Positions 40,724 through 52,673 of a DNA stretch of 58,514 bases are shown piece after piece; position 1 is the first letter of the stretch, and each line of letters begins with the position of its first letter. The position numbers and the translations under genes were made by a program. Below the pieces are notes generated by a model. That model saw nothing but the letters and a program-made list of their open reading frames with translations, was not told where the DNA came from and did not search any database. Source of the DNA: Entamoeba invadens IP1 (taxonomy: Eukaryota > Evosea > Mastigamoebida > Endamoebidae); the NCBI RefSeq assembly GCF_000330505.1, contig NW_004443692.1, forward strand, positions 326,688 to 385,201, written 5' to 3'.

Positions 40724-42608
40724 ATGAACCTTTCAAAACAACAAGAGCTCTTTTGTGTCTTAATAGACAAGTACATTAACACAGAGATCAACACACCTAA
40801 CGCCGTTTTTTCGTTACAACTCTTTCGCGATTTTCCACTGACTACATCTCCTCAATTTGCTCGAATATTTCACGTTGCATGTAAGACTAACAACACACCA
40901 GTACTTAATTATTTCGCAGCAACTTATCCAGACTACTTGGACTTCCCAAACGTTCGTGGAGAGACTCCACTCTTCGTAGCAATTGCCGCTAACCAACTTG
41001 AAGTCGTCGACTTCCTTTTAAACAAGAATTGCAAAGCAGACCATGTCCTTCCAACAGGAGACAACATTTTGCACTACATCGCGCAGCTTCCTGCGTCCCC
41101 GACAAAGCTTTCCCTCATCGATAAAATCGCGACGAAATACCCGACCCTCGTGAAATCGCCGAACCTCGTTTTAGAGACTCCACTTCATCTTTCCGCACTT
41201 CTTGGGGACTTGGATGCCGTCAAGAAGTTTATTTCACTTGGTGCCGATTCAAATGATAAAACGACTCGCGGCGTCGACGCGCTTGGATACGCACAATTTT
41301 CTGGCAATCGTGAGACTATAGTTTATTTAAAGAACTTTTGTAAGAAAGATGAGCCGGCTCTTGCTATCAAAGTGACTTCTGTTGAGCCCCAAGGGACTCA
41401 ACAGTCATTCAGTGGCAAAAATTCGGTGAACGACGACTCTTCTGATGACGAAGGAAACTCGACGCCAAGTTTAATTCTTAATTCCAACGAAACGACTGTC
41501 GACGAGTTGTATACAAAGTTTGCCAACTACGTTCCTCCAAAGACTTCTAAAGTGAAGAATTTATTTAAAAAAGTCCATGTCTCAAAGAAACTCTTTCAGA
41601 GTGAAATGGGGCGACTTATTAAAGAAAGTTTTATCTCTCGCTCGATGTTAGAGATCCCCAACGACTTTGGGAAAGGGAAGAAATACAGAGTTTTGTCTTT
41701 AGACGGTGGAGGAATTAAAGTCTTGATGAGTGTTATAATCCTCAGAAGACTCTGTGTGGAGTTTCCAGACTTATTAACAAAGTGCAATTTATTCTGTGGT
41801 GTCTCAGCGTCAAGTGCTGTTGTGTCGTTAATCAGTATGGGATATAGTATGGAAGGGCTATTAGCCGTATGTGAGAACATCATTAGATATTCATTCAAGA
41901 AAGATAGTATCCAGTCCGTCACTAATGCAAAGTACATCAACGACTACCTTCAAATCTTTGGGCAGACTGCCTTTGGAGACCTCCCACTCAAAAACCTGCC
42001 ACGTCATGTTTTAATACCGGCGTTCTTAATAGATAATGGGGTTGAACCCAGATATTGTCGATCAGAGACCTTCACAAATATTAAGCCCGGAAACGACACT
42101 GAGAAGGTTGCGGACATTTGCTTGAGAAGTGCGGCTGCACCGTCCTATTATAAGCCATATCAGAATTATGTTGATGGGGGGATTATAGACAATATCCCTT
42201 GTGGTCTTGCATGGCCATACCTCACTGGAGAAAAAGGCATTGGGATTGACCCAAAGGATATTGTCTGTCTTTCAATATCGGCGGGAAGACCCACGCCAGC
42301 ACATTTAGATGCGGAAAAGATCGGGGGCGGTGGGATGGTCCAATGGGCGACTCAACTTGTTTGTTTCTCATTCATGTATGTATGTCGCAGTAGTAACAAT
42401 ACAGGTGGATCTGTTCATGCTTGCTCGAAGAGATGAAACTGTCAAAGAAGCAAAGATGATGTTTGGTGAGAGGTTCCATCGAGTTGATCCGGTTCTCCCA
42501 GGTCAAATCATGTTAGACAATGTCGACCAAATTGATGAAGTCAAACGAATAGCTGAGACGTGTGACTTGGAGGATATGAGACGGTGGATACGGAAGTATT
42601 GGTATTGA
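40724..42608 (+). CDS. Ankyrin-repeat patatin-like phospholipase (iPLA2 type), one intron
   Basis: Exon 1 is 40724-42358 and exon 2 is 42405-42608; the 46-base intron starts GTTTGT and ends ATACAG, joins in phase 0 and gives 612 residues. Residues about 45-205 form four or five ankyrin repeats (GETPLFVAIAANQLEVVDFLL, then LETPLHLSALLGDLDAVKKFI). A Ser/Asp-rich linker follows. The patatin domain starts YRVLSLDGGGIKVL (oxyanion loop), has GVSAS as the nucleophile elbow and YVDGGIID with the catalytic Asp. The usual elbow is GxSxG; here the last Gly is Ser. The domain order is that of calcium-independent PLA2-beta, which releases fatty acids from phospholipids. No membrane helix or signal peptide. 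Ser and Asp are both present, so activity is plausible. Confidence 0.88.
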
Positions 42609-42681
42609 ATTTGAGTCATTCAAGTTATAAAAATCTAATAAATAGTAGCAATGAAATGTTACATTACTTTAAAATAAAGTC

Positions 42682-43756
42682 TTAAAGCTTCTGTGAGAGT
42701 TTTGTTTCTGATGAAGTCTTTGGTTGACTGTTTTGAGTCTCCTCTTGTTTTGCTGCTACATCGGGGAGGTCGTCTACTTGCCCTGATACATAAAACGCGA
42801 TTTCTGCATTCACATTTCTATCTTGTGACAGAAAAGAGCACTCGATATACATTAATTTGTTTTGGTTGATCAGAAGAGTCACCTGCTTTGAGCGCTTCAC
42901 TGCCTTTTTAATGTTTTTGAAGAATGACAGTCGGTACCTATACATTAGTATACATTACCATTTCAGAACTATACAATTCATACAACACAATATCGCGAGA
43001 TTCTTGTTGTAAATAGAATAAATATGAAACAAACCGAGCAGAAATGTTTTGGGAACACTCGAAGTGCTCAAATGAAGTGTTTTTATAAATAGTTTCAATG
43101 GAGTCTGTTGGAGAACCCGAGTTAATATTCAACTCTCCCAATCTTGATGCTTCGAAGTTAATGAAAATGTGGTTTTTAGGTAATGAAGAGAATATAGGGA
43201 GTAATACCAGTGACTGACAAGTGAGATACAATGTCGTTGGATAATTATTAAAGTCGAATACATGTGTAGGAAGTTGTAAATCTGCGATGTTCTGAATTTT
43301 GATTCTGGCTGTTACAATGGGGTCGCTGAGTTGTAACAACAATTCGTTATTCACTGAAATGCATAACGTGAGGGTTGTGTTTTGTTCGTAGTTCATTGTC
43401 TCAAAGAATGTTAAAAACTCTTTCATAGGGAAGTGGATGTGGAGATCGGTATCGTTCGCCATATCCGCAAATGTTGTGAATAAGTCCTTCTGCCAGAAAA
43501 TGATCGTTTGAAACACACCACGTTCTTCTGTAAATATTTTAATGCCTTTGTTGTCGACCCACATCGTGGCGTATGGGGTGTTAGTGTTCTTATTAAAAAG
43601 GATATGGAGGGTCGATAGAAGTATTCTCACTTGATTTGAAGTGTACATCAAATTACAATCTCGGTTCGTTAACTCTTCAACTTGGCCTTGTGTAGAACAA
43701 GGTGTTGTCAATATTTTGCTCTGAGCTTCACTTAGGATACTTGAAGGTTGTGACAT
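42682..43756 (-). CDS. RAD1: Rad1, subunit of the 9-1-1 checkpoint clamp, one intron
   Basis: Exon 1 is 43756-43035 and exon 2 is 42937-42682; the 97-base intron starts GTTTGT and ends TATAG, joins in phase 2 and gives 325 residues. The junction restores HFECSQNISARYRLSFF, corresponding to AFHCNQTQVNRYKISLL of human Rad1, which supports both the family and the splice sites. The PCNA-like fold is visible as two repeats, the first containing TMWVDNKGIKIFTEERG. The C-terminal strands (LMYIECSF, AEIAFYVSG) are followed by an extra acidic/polar tail of about 35 residues. Rad1 with Rad9 and Hus1 is loaded on damaged DNA to activate the ATR pathway. Human Rad1 has 282 residues; extra length lies at both ends. 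Confidence 0.87.
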
Positions 43757-44187
43757 TATTTGACTTTCTTCAACATCTAAGTTCTCTCTTTTCTTGACAA
43801 ATTCATATTTAATTTATTTTATTAATACTAATTGAATTTGTTTTATATAATTAAATGGTTCTTTTTATAATTTCAAAATTATAAAAAAAACTACAAATCG
43901 AAACTATTTTCATTAATTTAAATTAACTATTTTACAATACAATTGTTTTAATAAAAAAATAGTATATTTTTTAATACATATATAATATAATAAATATCAT
44001 TAATATTAAATATTATAATACATGATCAACAAACTAAAATACAATAATATATAAACTATTTTTTTAATACACTTGGACTTACATTATTTTGAAAAAAAAG
44101 AAGTTACAATTTGTTGAACTTTTAACAATTGTACTGAAGCAATTGAAAACCGATTTTTTGAACTGACTTTTCCAACTCCAAAAAGCA
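43757..44187. other. Divergent promoter region between Rad1 and Cpn60
   Basis: Very AT-rich; no gene seen. Both genes must be transcribed outward from here. Confidence 0.5.
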
Positions 44188-45798
44188 ATGATGTCAAACA
44201 CCCCAAGTTTCAATGGAAAAGCACTTTCCACAGGCGTTTCTTGTCGCTCAGACATCATTTCTGGAATTCAAAAAGTGGCTGATGCTGTTAGTGTCACATT
44301 AGGTCCTAAAGGCCGTACAGTCATATTAGACCAACCGTACGGCCCCGCACGCATTACTAAAGACGGAGTTTCTGTTGCTAAAGCCATCGAGTTTTCCGAC
44401 AAAACCTTAAACGCTGGTGCAAAAATAGCGAAGGGTGTTGCGAGTAAAATCAACGACAATTCAGGTGATGGTACGACGACAGCGACTTGCCTGTTAAGGA
44501 AAGTTGTCATGGAGGGGGTTCAAGCAGTTAACACTGGGTTACCGACTCCGGACTTACTCAGTGGAATTAACACTGCCAAAAAAGTTGTTATCGATGAGAT
44601 CGTGAAACAGAGCAAGCCGATCACAAAGAGTGAAGTTGTCTCTGTTGCGAGAGTGTCAGCGAACAACGACGAGAAGATTGGATCGATGATTGGTGACATA
44701 TTTAGTAAAATTGGGAAGGATGGAGCTGTTGATATAGAGACTGGAAAGGCAGTGAAAGACAGAATAAGTGTTGTTGAAGGGATGGTGTTAGACCAAGGGT
44801 ACTTGTCGCGATACTTCACTACCGATGACAAAAACACTAAGGTAGACATTCACAATGGCGACGTGATTGTCTGCGACGCCAAATTGGAGACATCGCAACA
44901 AGTCGTCCCATTGCTTCAAATGTGCGTGAAGCGTAAAAGACCGTTAATCATCATTGCAGATACCATAGACGGCGATGCTTTGACAACTTTGGTTCTGAAT
45001 AAGTTAAGAGGACTTCCTGTTGCTGCTGTGAGAGCGCCAGGCTTTGGGGAGACTCGGAAAGGCATATTACAAGACATTGGAATCATCACTGGAGCCACTG
45101 TCATCTCCAATGACACTGGAAATAACACCGAAAAGATCACAGAAAGTCAGTTGGGTAAATGTGGCCACTTTGTATCAAATCAAGACGAAAGTGTGATCAC
45201 TGGAGGTGCTGGGAAGAAGTCCGATGTCTTACAGCGTGTCGATGAACTCCGAGAAGCACTTCGAAAAAGTGAAAGTTTATATGAGAAAGAGAAGCTTCAA
45301 GGAAGAATTGCGCGCCTCACGGGTGGAGTAGCAGTGATTAGTGTTGGAGGTTCTTCGGAGGCTGAAGTTGGAGAGAGGAAAGATCGAATCGAAGATGCCG
45401 TCTGTGCGGTGAAAGCTGCTCTTTCGGAAGGGATTGTTCCTGGTGGTGGAGTTGCTTTGATTAAAGCCGGGAGTCAACTTGACAAACTCCGCACGAAGAA
45501 TTGGGCTGAGAAAGTTGGTGTAGAGATCATCAAAAAGTGTACCGAAGAACCCGCTCGCATTATAGCGAGAAATGCTGGCATGGATGGAGGTGTTGTTGTA
45601 CAAAAAATCCGCGAGGGTAAAAAAGGGTTTGGGTTTGATATGAGAAGTGGCAACTTTGTTGATATGATGCAGATGGGTATTGTTGATCCGACAAAAGTGG
45701 TTCGGTCTGCGTTTGATGAAGCTGTTTCTGTTGGTGCTTTAGTTGCGACGTCCGATGTTTTAGTGACTGACGAAAAAGGCGAAGTTAAAAAAGATTGA
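44188..45798 (+). CDS. CPN60: Chaperonin Cpn60 (HSP60, mitosomal)
   Basis: An intact intronless frame of 536 residues with the group I chaperonin layout. DAVSVTLGPKGRTVI, KDGVSVAKAIEF and SGDGTTTATCLLRKV (ATP site) lie in the equatorial domain. VPLLQMCVKRKRPLIIIAD and AAVRAPGFGETRK are apical, and EGIVPGGGVALI opens the final equatorial part. The usual C-terminal GGM repeat is absent; the protein ends GEVKKD, as expected for eukaryotes that have lost it. In Entamoeba, Cpn60 is a marker of the mitosome, a relic mitochondrion, where it folds imported proteins. The N terminus is short (MMSNTPSFNGKALSTG) and not clearly an amphipathic presequence. A double ATG at the start leaves one residue of ambiguity. 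Confidence 0.97.
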   Translation: MMSNTPSFNGKALSTGVSCRSDIISGIQKVADAVSVTLGPKGRTVILDQPYGPARITKDGVSVAKAIEFSDKTLNAGAKIAKGVASKINDNSGDGTTTATCLLRKVVMEGVQAVNTGLPTPDLLSGINTAKKVVIDEIVKQSKPITKSEVVSVARVSANNDEKIGSMIGDIFSKIGKDGAVDIETGKAVKDRISVVEGMVLDQGYLSRYFTTDDKNTKVDIHNGDVIVCDAKLETSQQVVPLLQMCVKRKRPLIIIADTIDGDALTTLVLNKLRGLPVAAVRAPGFGETRKGILQDIGIITGATVISNDTGNNTEKITESQLGKCGHFVSNQDESVITGGAGKKSDVLQRVDELREALRKSESLYEKEKLQGRIARLTGGVAVISVGGSSEAEVGERKDRIEDAVCAVKAALSEGIVPGGGVALIKAGSQLDKLRTKNWAEKVGVEIIKKCTEEPARIIARNAGMDGGVVVQKIREGKKGFGFDMRSGNFVDMMQMGIVDPTKVVRSAFDEAVSVGALVATSDVLVTDEKGEVKKD

Positions 45799-45876
45799 GG
45801 AATTTTGAGTTATTAATTCTGGTTTTTTCTATTGAATTTTTCTATAACAAGAACTCCAATAAATATAACTTCCTTG

Positions 45877-46936
45877 ATGAGTACCATTGGGTGTATGATA
45901 GATGTTGATGGAGTACTTGTTCGTGATGGGAAAGAGATAGAAGGAGCTTCGGAGGGTTTGTTCTTCTCATCCATTTATTATTTACTATTTGTTTACTATT
46001 ACATCAATTTCATAATATAATAACATAACAGGCATTAAAATGTTGGAAAGGGCACAAGTGCCATTTGTTCTTGTGACGAATGGACATGGGAATAGTGAGT
46101 ATAAATCGTCATTGGTGAGTAAAGCCCTAAGGGTTACTATTAGCCCTGAACAAACACTTTTGGCAGTCACCCCATTGATAGACTTACTTGATAAGTACCA
46201 AGATAAAGGTGTTATGGTTGTTGGCAAAAAACCCGATTACGACACAATCGCGAATTTTGGGTATCAGAAAATTGCGTTTTATGAAGACTTTGCGACGACA
46301 TGTCCGTCTGAGTTTCCGGACTATAACGCGAAAACAAGTGCCAGAAGTGTTGTGGGGTCTCTGAGTGTTGAAACCCCAATAGAAGCAATTTTTGTGATGC
46401 ACACGCCATTGAACTGGGGAGAAGCAATTCAAATTATTTGTGACATTCTGCGTTCTAAAAGTCGGACGTTTGCCGCGCTGCAAAAGAACGAAACGACAAA
46501 TGAACAACAAATTCCTATTTTTGTGTGTAATCCGGATTTCGACTACGCCGGACAATTTCCGTTGCCAAGACTCACGGTCGGAGCGTTTTGTAAATGTCTC
46601 CAGGCCATTTGGTGCCAAATGAGTGGTAAAGAGCTCGAAGTGACTTATTATGGGAAACCATACAAAACAATTTACGAAAAGGCTGAACATTTGTTGCACG
46701 AAAAGAACTCCAAAATTACGCGATTTTATGGAATAGGAGATAACCCAGTTTCGGATATTCGTGGGGCAAATAACATGAAAAAGGAGTCGAAGTTTGAGTA
46801 TAAATCTGTTTTGGTCGAGTCTGGATGTTCTTCTAAAAAGGCCCTTGCAATGGATATTCCAGATGTTACAACCACTTCATTTTTGGAGGCCGTTCGGACT
46901 ATACTCGAAGAAAATGGCATTACGACTATATTTTGA
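45877..46936 (+). CDS. HDHD5: HAD-superfamily hydrolase, HDHD5/CECR5-like, one intron
   Basis: Exon 1 is 45877-45955 and exon 2 is 46032-46936; the 76-base intron starts GTTTGT and ends ACAG, joins in phase 1 and gives 327 residues. Motif I is MIDVDGVLVRDG (nucleophile and general acid Asp), motif II VLVTNGHG, and motif IV FYGIGDNPVSDIRGAN with its two Asp residues. The cap-region stretches GKELEVTYYGKPYKTIYEKAEHLL and LNWGEAIQIICDIL match CECR5 (yeast YKR070W) closely. The substrate of this family is not established; in other eukaryotes the protein is mitochondrial. No clear targeting signal is visible here. All catalytic residues are present. The gene follows Cpn60 by 78 bases on the same strand. 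Confidence 0.87.
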
Positions 46937-47270
46937 TTGAATAGACAACATTTTATATGCGTTATGTTTAAATTAACACAATGAAATTTGAAATGGATTT
47001 GTTAGAACACAATTTAACATAAGGTAAGATGAATAATTTTATTATTATAAACAATTTGAAGAGTAAGAGTTATACTTCATAAAATATTATATAGCACTTT
47101 GTGTTTGCTCGAGAAAAACTAAGATAAATTTGAGTGTTAATAATATAGTAGAACAAAACCAAACATGCGTTTATTAGTTAGAGACTTTGTTGAGATGTTT
47201 CTTATTGGGCATAAAGCATGTCATAGTGGTTATTTTAAGAATGATCAAACTTATTTCCAAATTTAATAGA
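46937..47270. other. AT-rich intergenic region
   Basis: No gene seen; 3' region of the HAD gene. Confidence 0.5.
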
Positions 47271-47479
47271 GTCATTTTCTAAACGTTGTCCCTTTTGCAA
47301 AAAAAAATACGCAAAATATTCTTTAAAAAATTGGGAATTAGGTAATAAATCATAAAAACGGTAAAAAAACTGAAACAATGATTTTCTGGAGTTTCGAAAA
47401 ATTTCCCGATATATTACAATTATTAATATCTAAAAACCGAGGGACAACGTTAAGGAAAGGACAAAGTTTAGAGAATGAC
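47271..47479. mobile_element. 209-bp MITE of the GGACAACGTT family
   Basis: Terminal inverted repeats of about 21 bases, GTCATTTTCTAAACGTTGTC on the left (47271-47290) and the inverse of GTCATTCTCTAAACTTTGTC on the right (47460-47479), with two mismatches. An inner box GGGACAACGTT lies at 47441-47451, 18 bases inside the right end box. TA occurs within two to three bases outside each end. The core matches 13653-13790. No coding. Confidence 0.7.
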
Positions 47480-48296
47480 ATAATGGTTTTAGAAACACAT
47501 TTTTTTGTTATTGATGGATTTTTTATTTTTAAAATTTCAAAGTGCTCAATTAACGTTAAATTTAACTCCAAAACTTACAATAATCACATTTAAATAATTT
47601 TAAAATTTGGACTTAAAACTGGGTATAAAAACATGTTTTGTTGCTTTCCCAAAAAGTCCGTTATTTGAGATAATTACTGAAAATAATTAGTATAAATGTA
47701 ATTGTTATGTATTTTTGAGACTTAAAGAAAATAAATACTAGGAAAATGTGCGCCTTTATTCACAATAAAGTCGGTGATCAACTGAGTTTTATTTTTTAAC
47801 CATAATTAAAAAGGTATGCTTTGATGGTCGTGAAAAATAAATAAAAAACAAAAAAAGAGTTTTTGTGTTGAATATTATGTGTTTTTTGTGTCTTTAAGAG
47901 TGTTTTAAAGAGTGATTGGTGTTTTGTTGAGTGTAGTTCTGGGAATGTAAACTTGCTGAGAGCGGATGCATTTCTTCATTCACAGAACAATTTATTGAAT
48001 TGTTTGCGAAAAGATTTTCAGCCTTTTCATTTGCTCTAAAATACAAACCATTTTTTGGTGAAGTCCATTTGATGAGAAGCGTATCTCCCGATGTAATGCA
48101 CAAATAAAAAACGTCCGACAATCATTTTTTAAATTCCACATTGTTAAATTATTTTAATTTTAACCAGAAATTTAGAATTTGTCTTTTTTCTTTTCATTCG
48201 TTTTTGTCTTGAGGCTTTCAAATATAATCTTTGATTCATTGTTTTTTAAATATAAATACAGAGATATGCCATTTGTATGTTCATAAAAATATTATA
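47480..48296. other. AT-rich intergenic region
   Basis: A 75-codon minus-strand frame at 48121-47894 has no support from composition or homology. Nothing else seen. Confidence 0.45.
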
Positions 48297-50507
48297 CAGT
48301 CATTATTCGATATAAGGGTTATTTGATATAAGGATTTATTCGATATAAGAGAGAAAAATAAGAGGAAGCCCTTATATCGAATAATAGAAAAAAAAAATAA
48401 AAAAAAGATATTTATGTGTTTGCTTTTTGTTGGTTATTTCATTATAAAAACTTAAAATGGTAATAATTGGATTAATTTGTCACTAAGTTAAAAAGTCAAA
48501 TAAAATAATATAAAAACCATGTTTTATTATATTTTTAATTAAACATTTTTATTAAAATAAACAAAATAATAAATTTATAATAAAAATAGATAAACAAGTA
48601 AATTTTATTTAGAAATAATACAATGAATGTATTTGCATTCTTTCAAAAAGAATACTTTCCTTGACAACTACGATTCATTCCGTTCATTAACATTTACAGG
48701 AATGTCTTCATTTTCAGGTTCAATATTATGTAATCTTTTTTGTAATTCAAAAATTGTTTTATCTATTTGCTCTTTTTGGACAATAAGCGTCTCAATATTT
48801 TCTTTGATATCTTCAACTTCTTTTTCGTTTATTTTTAACAAAGTATTCGTGTCGTTGTTATACTCTTCATTCGTCATTGAAGCGGGTATATTTTCTCCTT
48901 CAAATTCCCAGTCATAATGAGGATCAATAATTTCGTCATAGTCTTCAAAGCAATTGCGAAACCCAGCGTGTTCCCAACAATTGGTTATTGTCATCTTAGT
49001 CACTTTATCCCAAGCATTTACACAAATCTCAATTGCGTTACCAACTGTGAAAGTAGGCAACATTCTCTTGAGGTTTACCGAACTTAATACAACATCCATA
49101 AAAAGGCGATGGTAATGCCTCTTAAAAGACATAATTATACCGGCATCATCTGGTTGATATTTGGATGTTGAATTTTCAGGAAGGAAAGTGAGAACTATAT
49201 GCCTCAAACCAGTGAGTTCATATACGAAACAATTCTTTTGATCCTTGCCTTTAAACTCGTATCTCTCGTCAAGATCAAAAAGTTCGTTATTTGTTTTCAA
49301 CGTCAAAGTGTGGCTGGGACAATTGTCAACTATTAAAAGAATAGTTCTATTTGGAGTTAAGCGATCAATTTCGTCATCCCAGGATTTCAACCAATAATGA
49401 AAGATATAAGTGGTCATCCATGATTTTTTCTGGTTGATGTATATTGTTTTAAAGATAGTAAGGTGAGGGTCTTTAAACCATCTTGGGTTTTTTGTTGGTC
49501 CGATAACCAAAAGAGGTCTTTTCTCTCCCACGAGAGAAGTACAAATCATTAAAGAAATACGAGCTTTTGACACTTTATAACCACTCTTCTGTGAATCATC
49601 AAGTGCCTTTCGGGCAAAGCCATATAATACAAACCAGTTTCATCGGCGTTGTATACATCTTCTTTGGGGAACTCATTAACAACCTTTAACAGTTCTTCGA
49701 AAAGAGGACGAACCTTTACCAAATCTACAGAAGCCGCTTCTCCATGAGTTTTGTACATTTTAAAATTGTTTCTCTTGCAAAAATTTTGGGCCCATCCAAT
49801 AGAAGCACCTTGGTGAATAGTATCTGAGTGTTCTTGAATAAAACATCTGGCTTGGGAAACCAACATAAAATAATCAATTGGTATTCCCGCTTCACGAACT
49901 TCATGAAACCAATTGATCATTGCTTCCTCAAGTTCCGGGTTCTGTGGTTTTCTTATTCGTTTATACGAGGATGGAAAGTTTATCAATGTTTCTTTAGAAA
50001 TTGAACGCAAATGATAAACTTGCTTTGGAGAAATTACTATTTTTAGTTGTTGTCTTACAACTTCGATTACTTTCTGTGTATTTTGATAAAGATCAATTAA
50101 TTCAATAATTTTTATTTTGTCTTGTAACATCAATGATGTTCTCGTTTTAACACGTTTGGATTGCATTAAAACTTAATGATTTAACAGATTTATTTGAAGT
50201 TTTAAGTCGAAACAAAGTTAGATACAAAAGTTTTATTTATTATGTTAATTGTGTTAATATATTTGTCTTTGTTTTTTTGATATATTATAAAATTTATTAT
50301 TCATTTAAGATAAAAATAATTGCCAATTGTTTTCAAGACATAGGCAAAGTGTTTATTTTGGTTAGAAAAAAATTAAAAATAAAAAAAAATATTTTTGTGA
50401 CAAAAAACAAACCGAGGTATTTATTTGTTAATTATACAATTCCTCATTTTTTCCCTTATATCGAATAACATTGGTACATGGTATTCCCTTATATCGAATA
50501 ATGACTG
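48297..50507 (-). mobile_element. 2.2-kb pogo-type element, complete termini
   Basis: Perfect 22-base terminal inverted repeats start CAGTCATTATTCGATATAAG at each end and are flanked by TA (48295-48296 and 50508-50509), the pogo/Tc1 signature. The sub-motif TTATTCGATATAAG recurs: in the terminal repeat, near 48320 and 48337 and inverted near 48376 on the left, and near 50450 on the right. These look like multiple transposase binding boxes. The encoded transposase (48668-50166) has one frameshift. Confidence 0.92.
48668..50166 (-). pseudogene. pogo/Tigger transposase with one frameshift
   Basis: From ATG 50166: a CENP-B-like DNA-binding region (helices around KIIELIDLYQNTQKVIEVVRQ and SIGWAQNFCKRNNF), then the first catalytic Asp in DVYNADETGLYY. 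At about 49620 the frame changes by one base, after which the protein continues GFARKALDDSQKSGYKVSKA and PLLVIGPTKNPRWF. The second catalytic Asp is in LLIVDNCPSH and the third in TSKYQPDDAG, so all three acids remain. About 59 residues separate Asp two and three, roughly 30 more than in typical pogo proteins. The tail is acidic with a predicted coiled coil near the end. Apart from the single shift the gene is intact, so the copy may be very recent or the shift a sequencing error. Confidence 0.87.
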
Positions 50508-52673
50508 TAATAATTAATAGAAAAATAACGATCATGCTTGTTATTGTGCATATTAACTCGTGTTTTGAATTGAAAAATCATAAATTTCAACACAACCGTT
50601 AATGTTTCAACAATCAGTGTTAATAATTATCAATTTATTTTAGTCGTTTCAATTTTATTTTATATTTTTCGTAACTATTTTTATTTTGATCATAATTTGC
50701 GACCATTCAGTTCTATTGTTGAAATGTCGAAGAATCAAACAAACTTTATATGACAGCATATTTAAAACATTGGTATAAATTGAATTATAATAGTTCTATT
50801 ATAAATTTAGTAATAGAATAATATATAGTTTTAGAATAAATGTGGTATTCAATAGGTTGGAAATGCATTTAAAAAGGTAAAAACGAAGCAAAGTTTTCAA
50901 ATCCACTTTTACACAGCTATTATCTAAAGTATTGGTAGGAGCAAACATCGCAAAATATTGCAAATAAGTATAAAGTTAAAGTATAATATCAAAAGTCCCG
51001 TTTTTATGGAAATTTTAATTGTAATATAAACATGTCAATGGTGAATTGGAAATAATTATATTTTTTGTATATCCAGTAATAAGTTAATAGTATTAAGCTG
51101 TTAATTAATGGCTAGAATAACCATAAATTGTGTTATGATAATAGCTTCACAAATAACCATAATAATTACTATTATGAATTACTTAATTTAATTTTTTTAT
51201 AATTTTTTTTAATTATTTGAAATTAAATAAACTATTGTTGATATAATATAAAAGTAAAAATAATTAGAGAAAGTCCATTTCTTCAAAACAAAAAAAATAT
51301 TGTGCTATTTTTATTTTTAAAGTTAAATCAAAGAATTGCTTTTTAGCTTTTAAAACCAGTATAGTTAACTAATTAAATCCTTCTCTTCAGAGTTTGAATA
51401 AAGCAATACAATTTTATTATTTTTATTATTTATTATTATTATATATTTCATATGAATAACGTAACCACTTTTATTTTAATCTTTGGAAGTGTTTCTCTTT
51501 TATTTACTTTCTATTGCGAATATTGGTCTTATTTTTCAGCGTAAAACGGCAAAATGTAAAGTGCAATACTACTTTTAATAATTTTTGCACCACATAAATA
51601 ATACAATTTGGAAAAACCATTTCTTTGAAAAATCTTCCCATCTTAATAACTGTGTAAAATAGTTACTTTTGCTAAATCATTTGAATTTAAAAGTAAAATT
51701 CGTCTTGTTTTATTAGGCTTTCTAAGCAAACAAAAATATAAATGAACATGTCCAGTCAATCAAATGTTATTTATTTAAAAAACACAGACTGTAAGAAAAA
51801 AATAAACCAACCAACTCAATAATCTTTGTATTTCTATTAGTAGAATTTTATTTAGATATTAATATTTTAATAAAAGAAAGTAATTATCATGGCGTGGATA
51901 CACAATAACACAAATGCGGTATAATAAAATTATTATTATTAATAATGAGCGATATTTATTTATATCGTGCGTTTGAAAAAGACCAAAAATGGCTCGACGT
52001 TATAAAAACGCCTTAAATAGTTGTTAAAGTTAATTTGTCCTAAACCAAATGGTCAACTTCAATTATTGCCTTCCGTATCACCGATAATAAGACACTGAGA
52101 AGAAAGAAAAAGAAAAAACAACTTATTTGAAACCAAAATAACCATTATTATGTTTTTTGCCAGAAGAATGCTTCACATATTAATGTACTAATTAAAAGTG
52201 TCAAATTATAATATATTTTTTAAACAAACAATCCAACTAATATACACTCGACAATATTGCTACAACGTTAATCATTTTCTCATTTAAAGTAAGGTTGCCG
52301 AGGAGACAAAAATCTTTTGGTGAATTAATTCAAAAGGAGAAAGAAGAAATGAAACGCTAAAGTGGACTTTTTGTAGGGAATGATGAAGTCAACCAAAACA
52401 AGGAAAAGTTTTTACGATGCCGATGGCGAGACAATAAAAACATATTCTAAACAAATTATAAAAACGTAGTTTCTTGTTGAAAACAATTTGCAACCGTAGT
52501 TGAATGAGAACTTTTGAAAGTCCGATTTGTCAGGTTTGATATTTTGAGAAAACGTAATACCCCTTTGTAATTGTAATTTTTCAGACTTAACGAAGTTTCA
52601 TATCCAAAAACCATGATTGGAAAGTTGGTTAAGCACTATTTAACATGAAAATAACTCAAAAAGACATTCAGTG
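50508..52673. other. 2.2-kb gene-poor AT-rich region
   Basis: No supportable gene. A short frame at about 52290-52360 (ending EKEEMKR, 20 codons) has a coding-like base composition and might be a stray exon, but has no partner. No repeats matched elsewhere. Confidence 0.45.

Noticed and set aside
47350..47593. Overlapping frames of about 70 codons on both strands
   Set aside because: They run through the MITE and AT-rich flank and have no homology.
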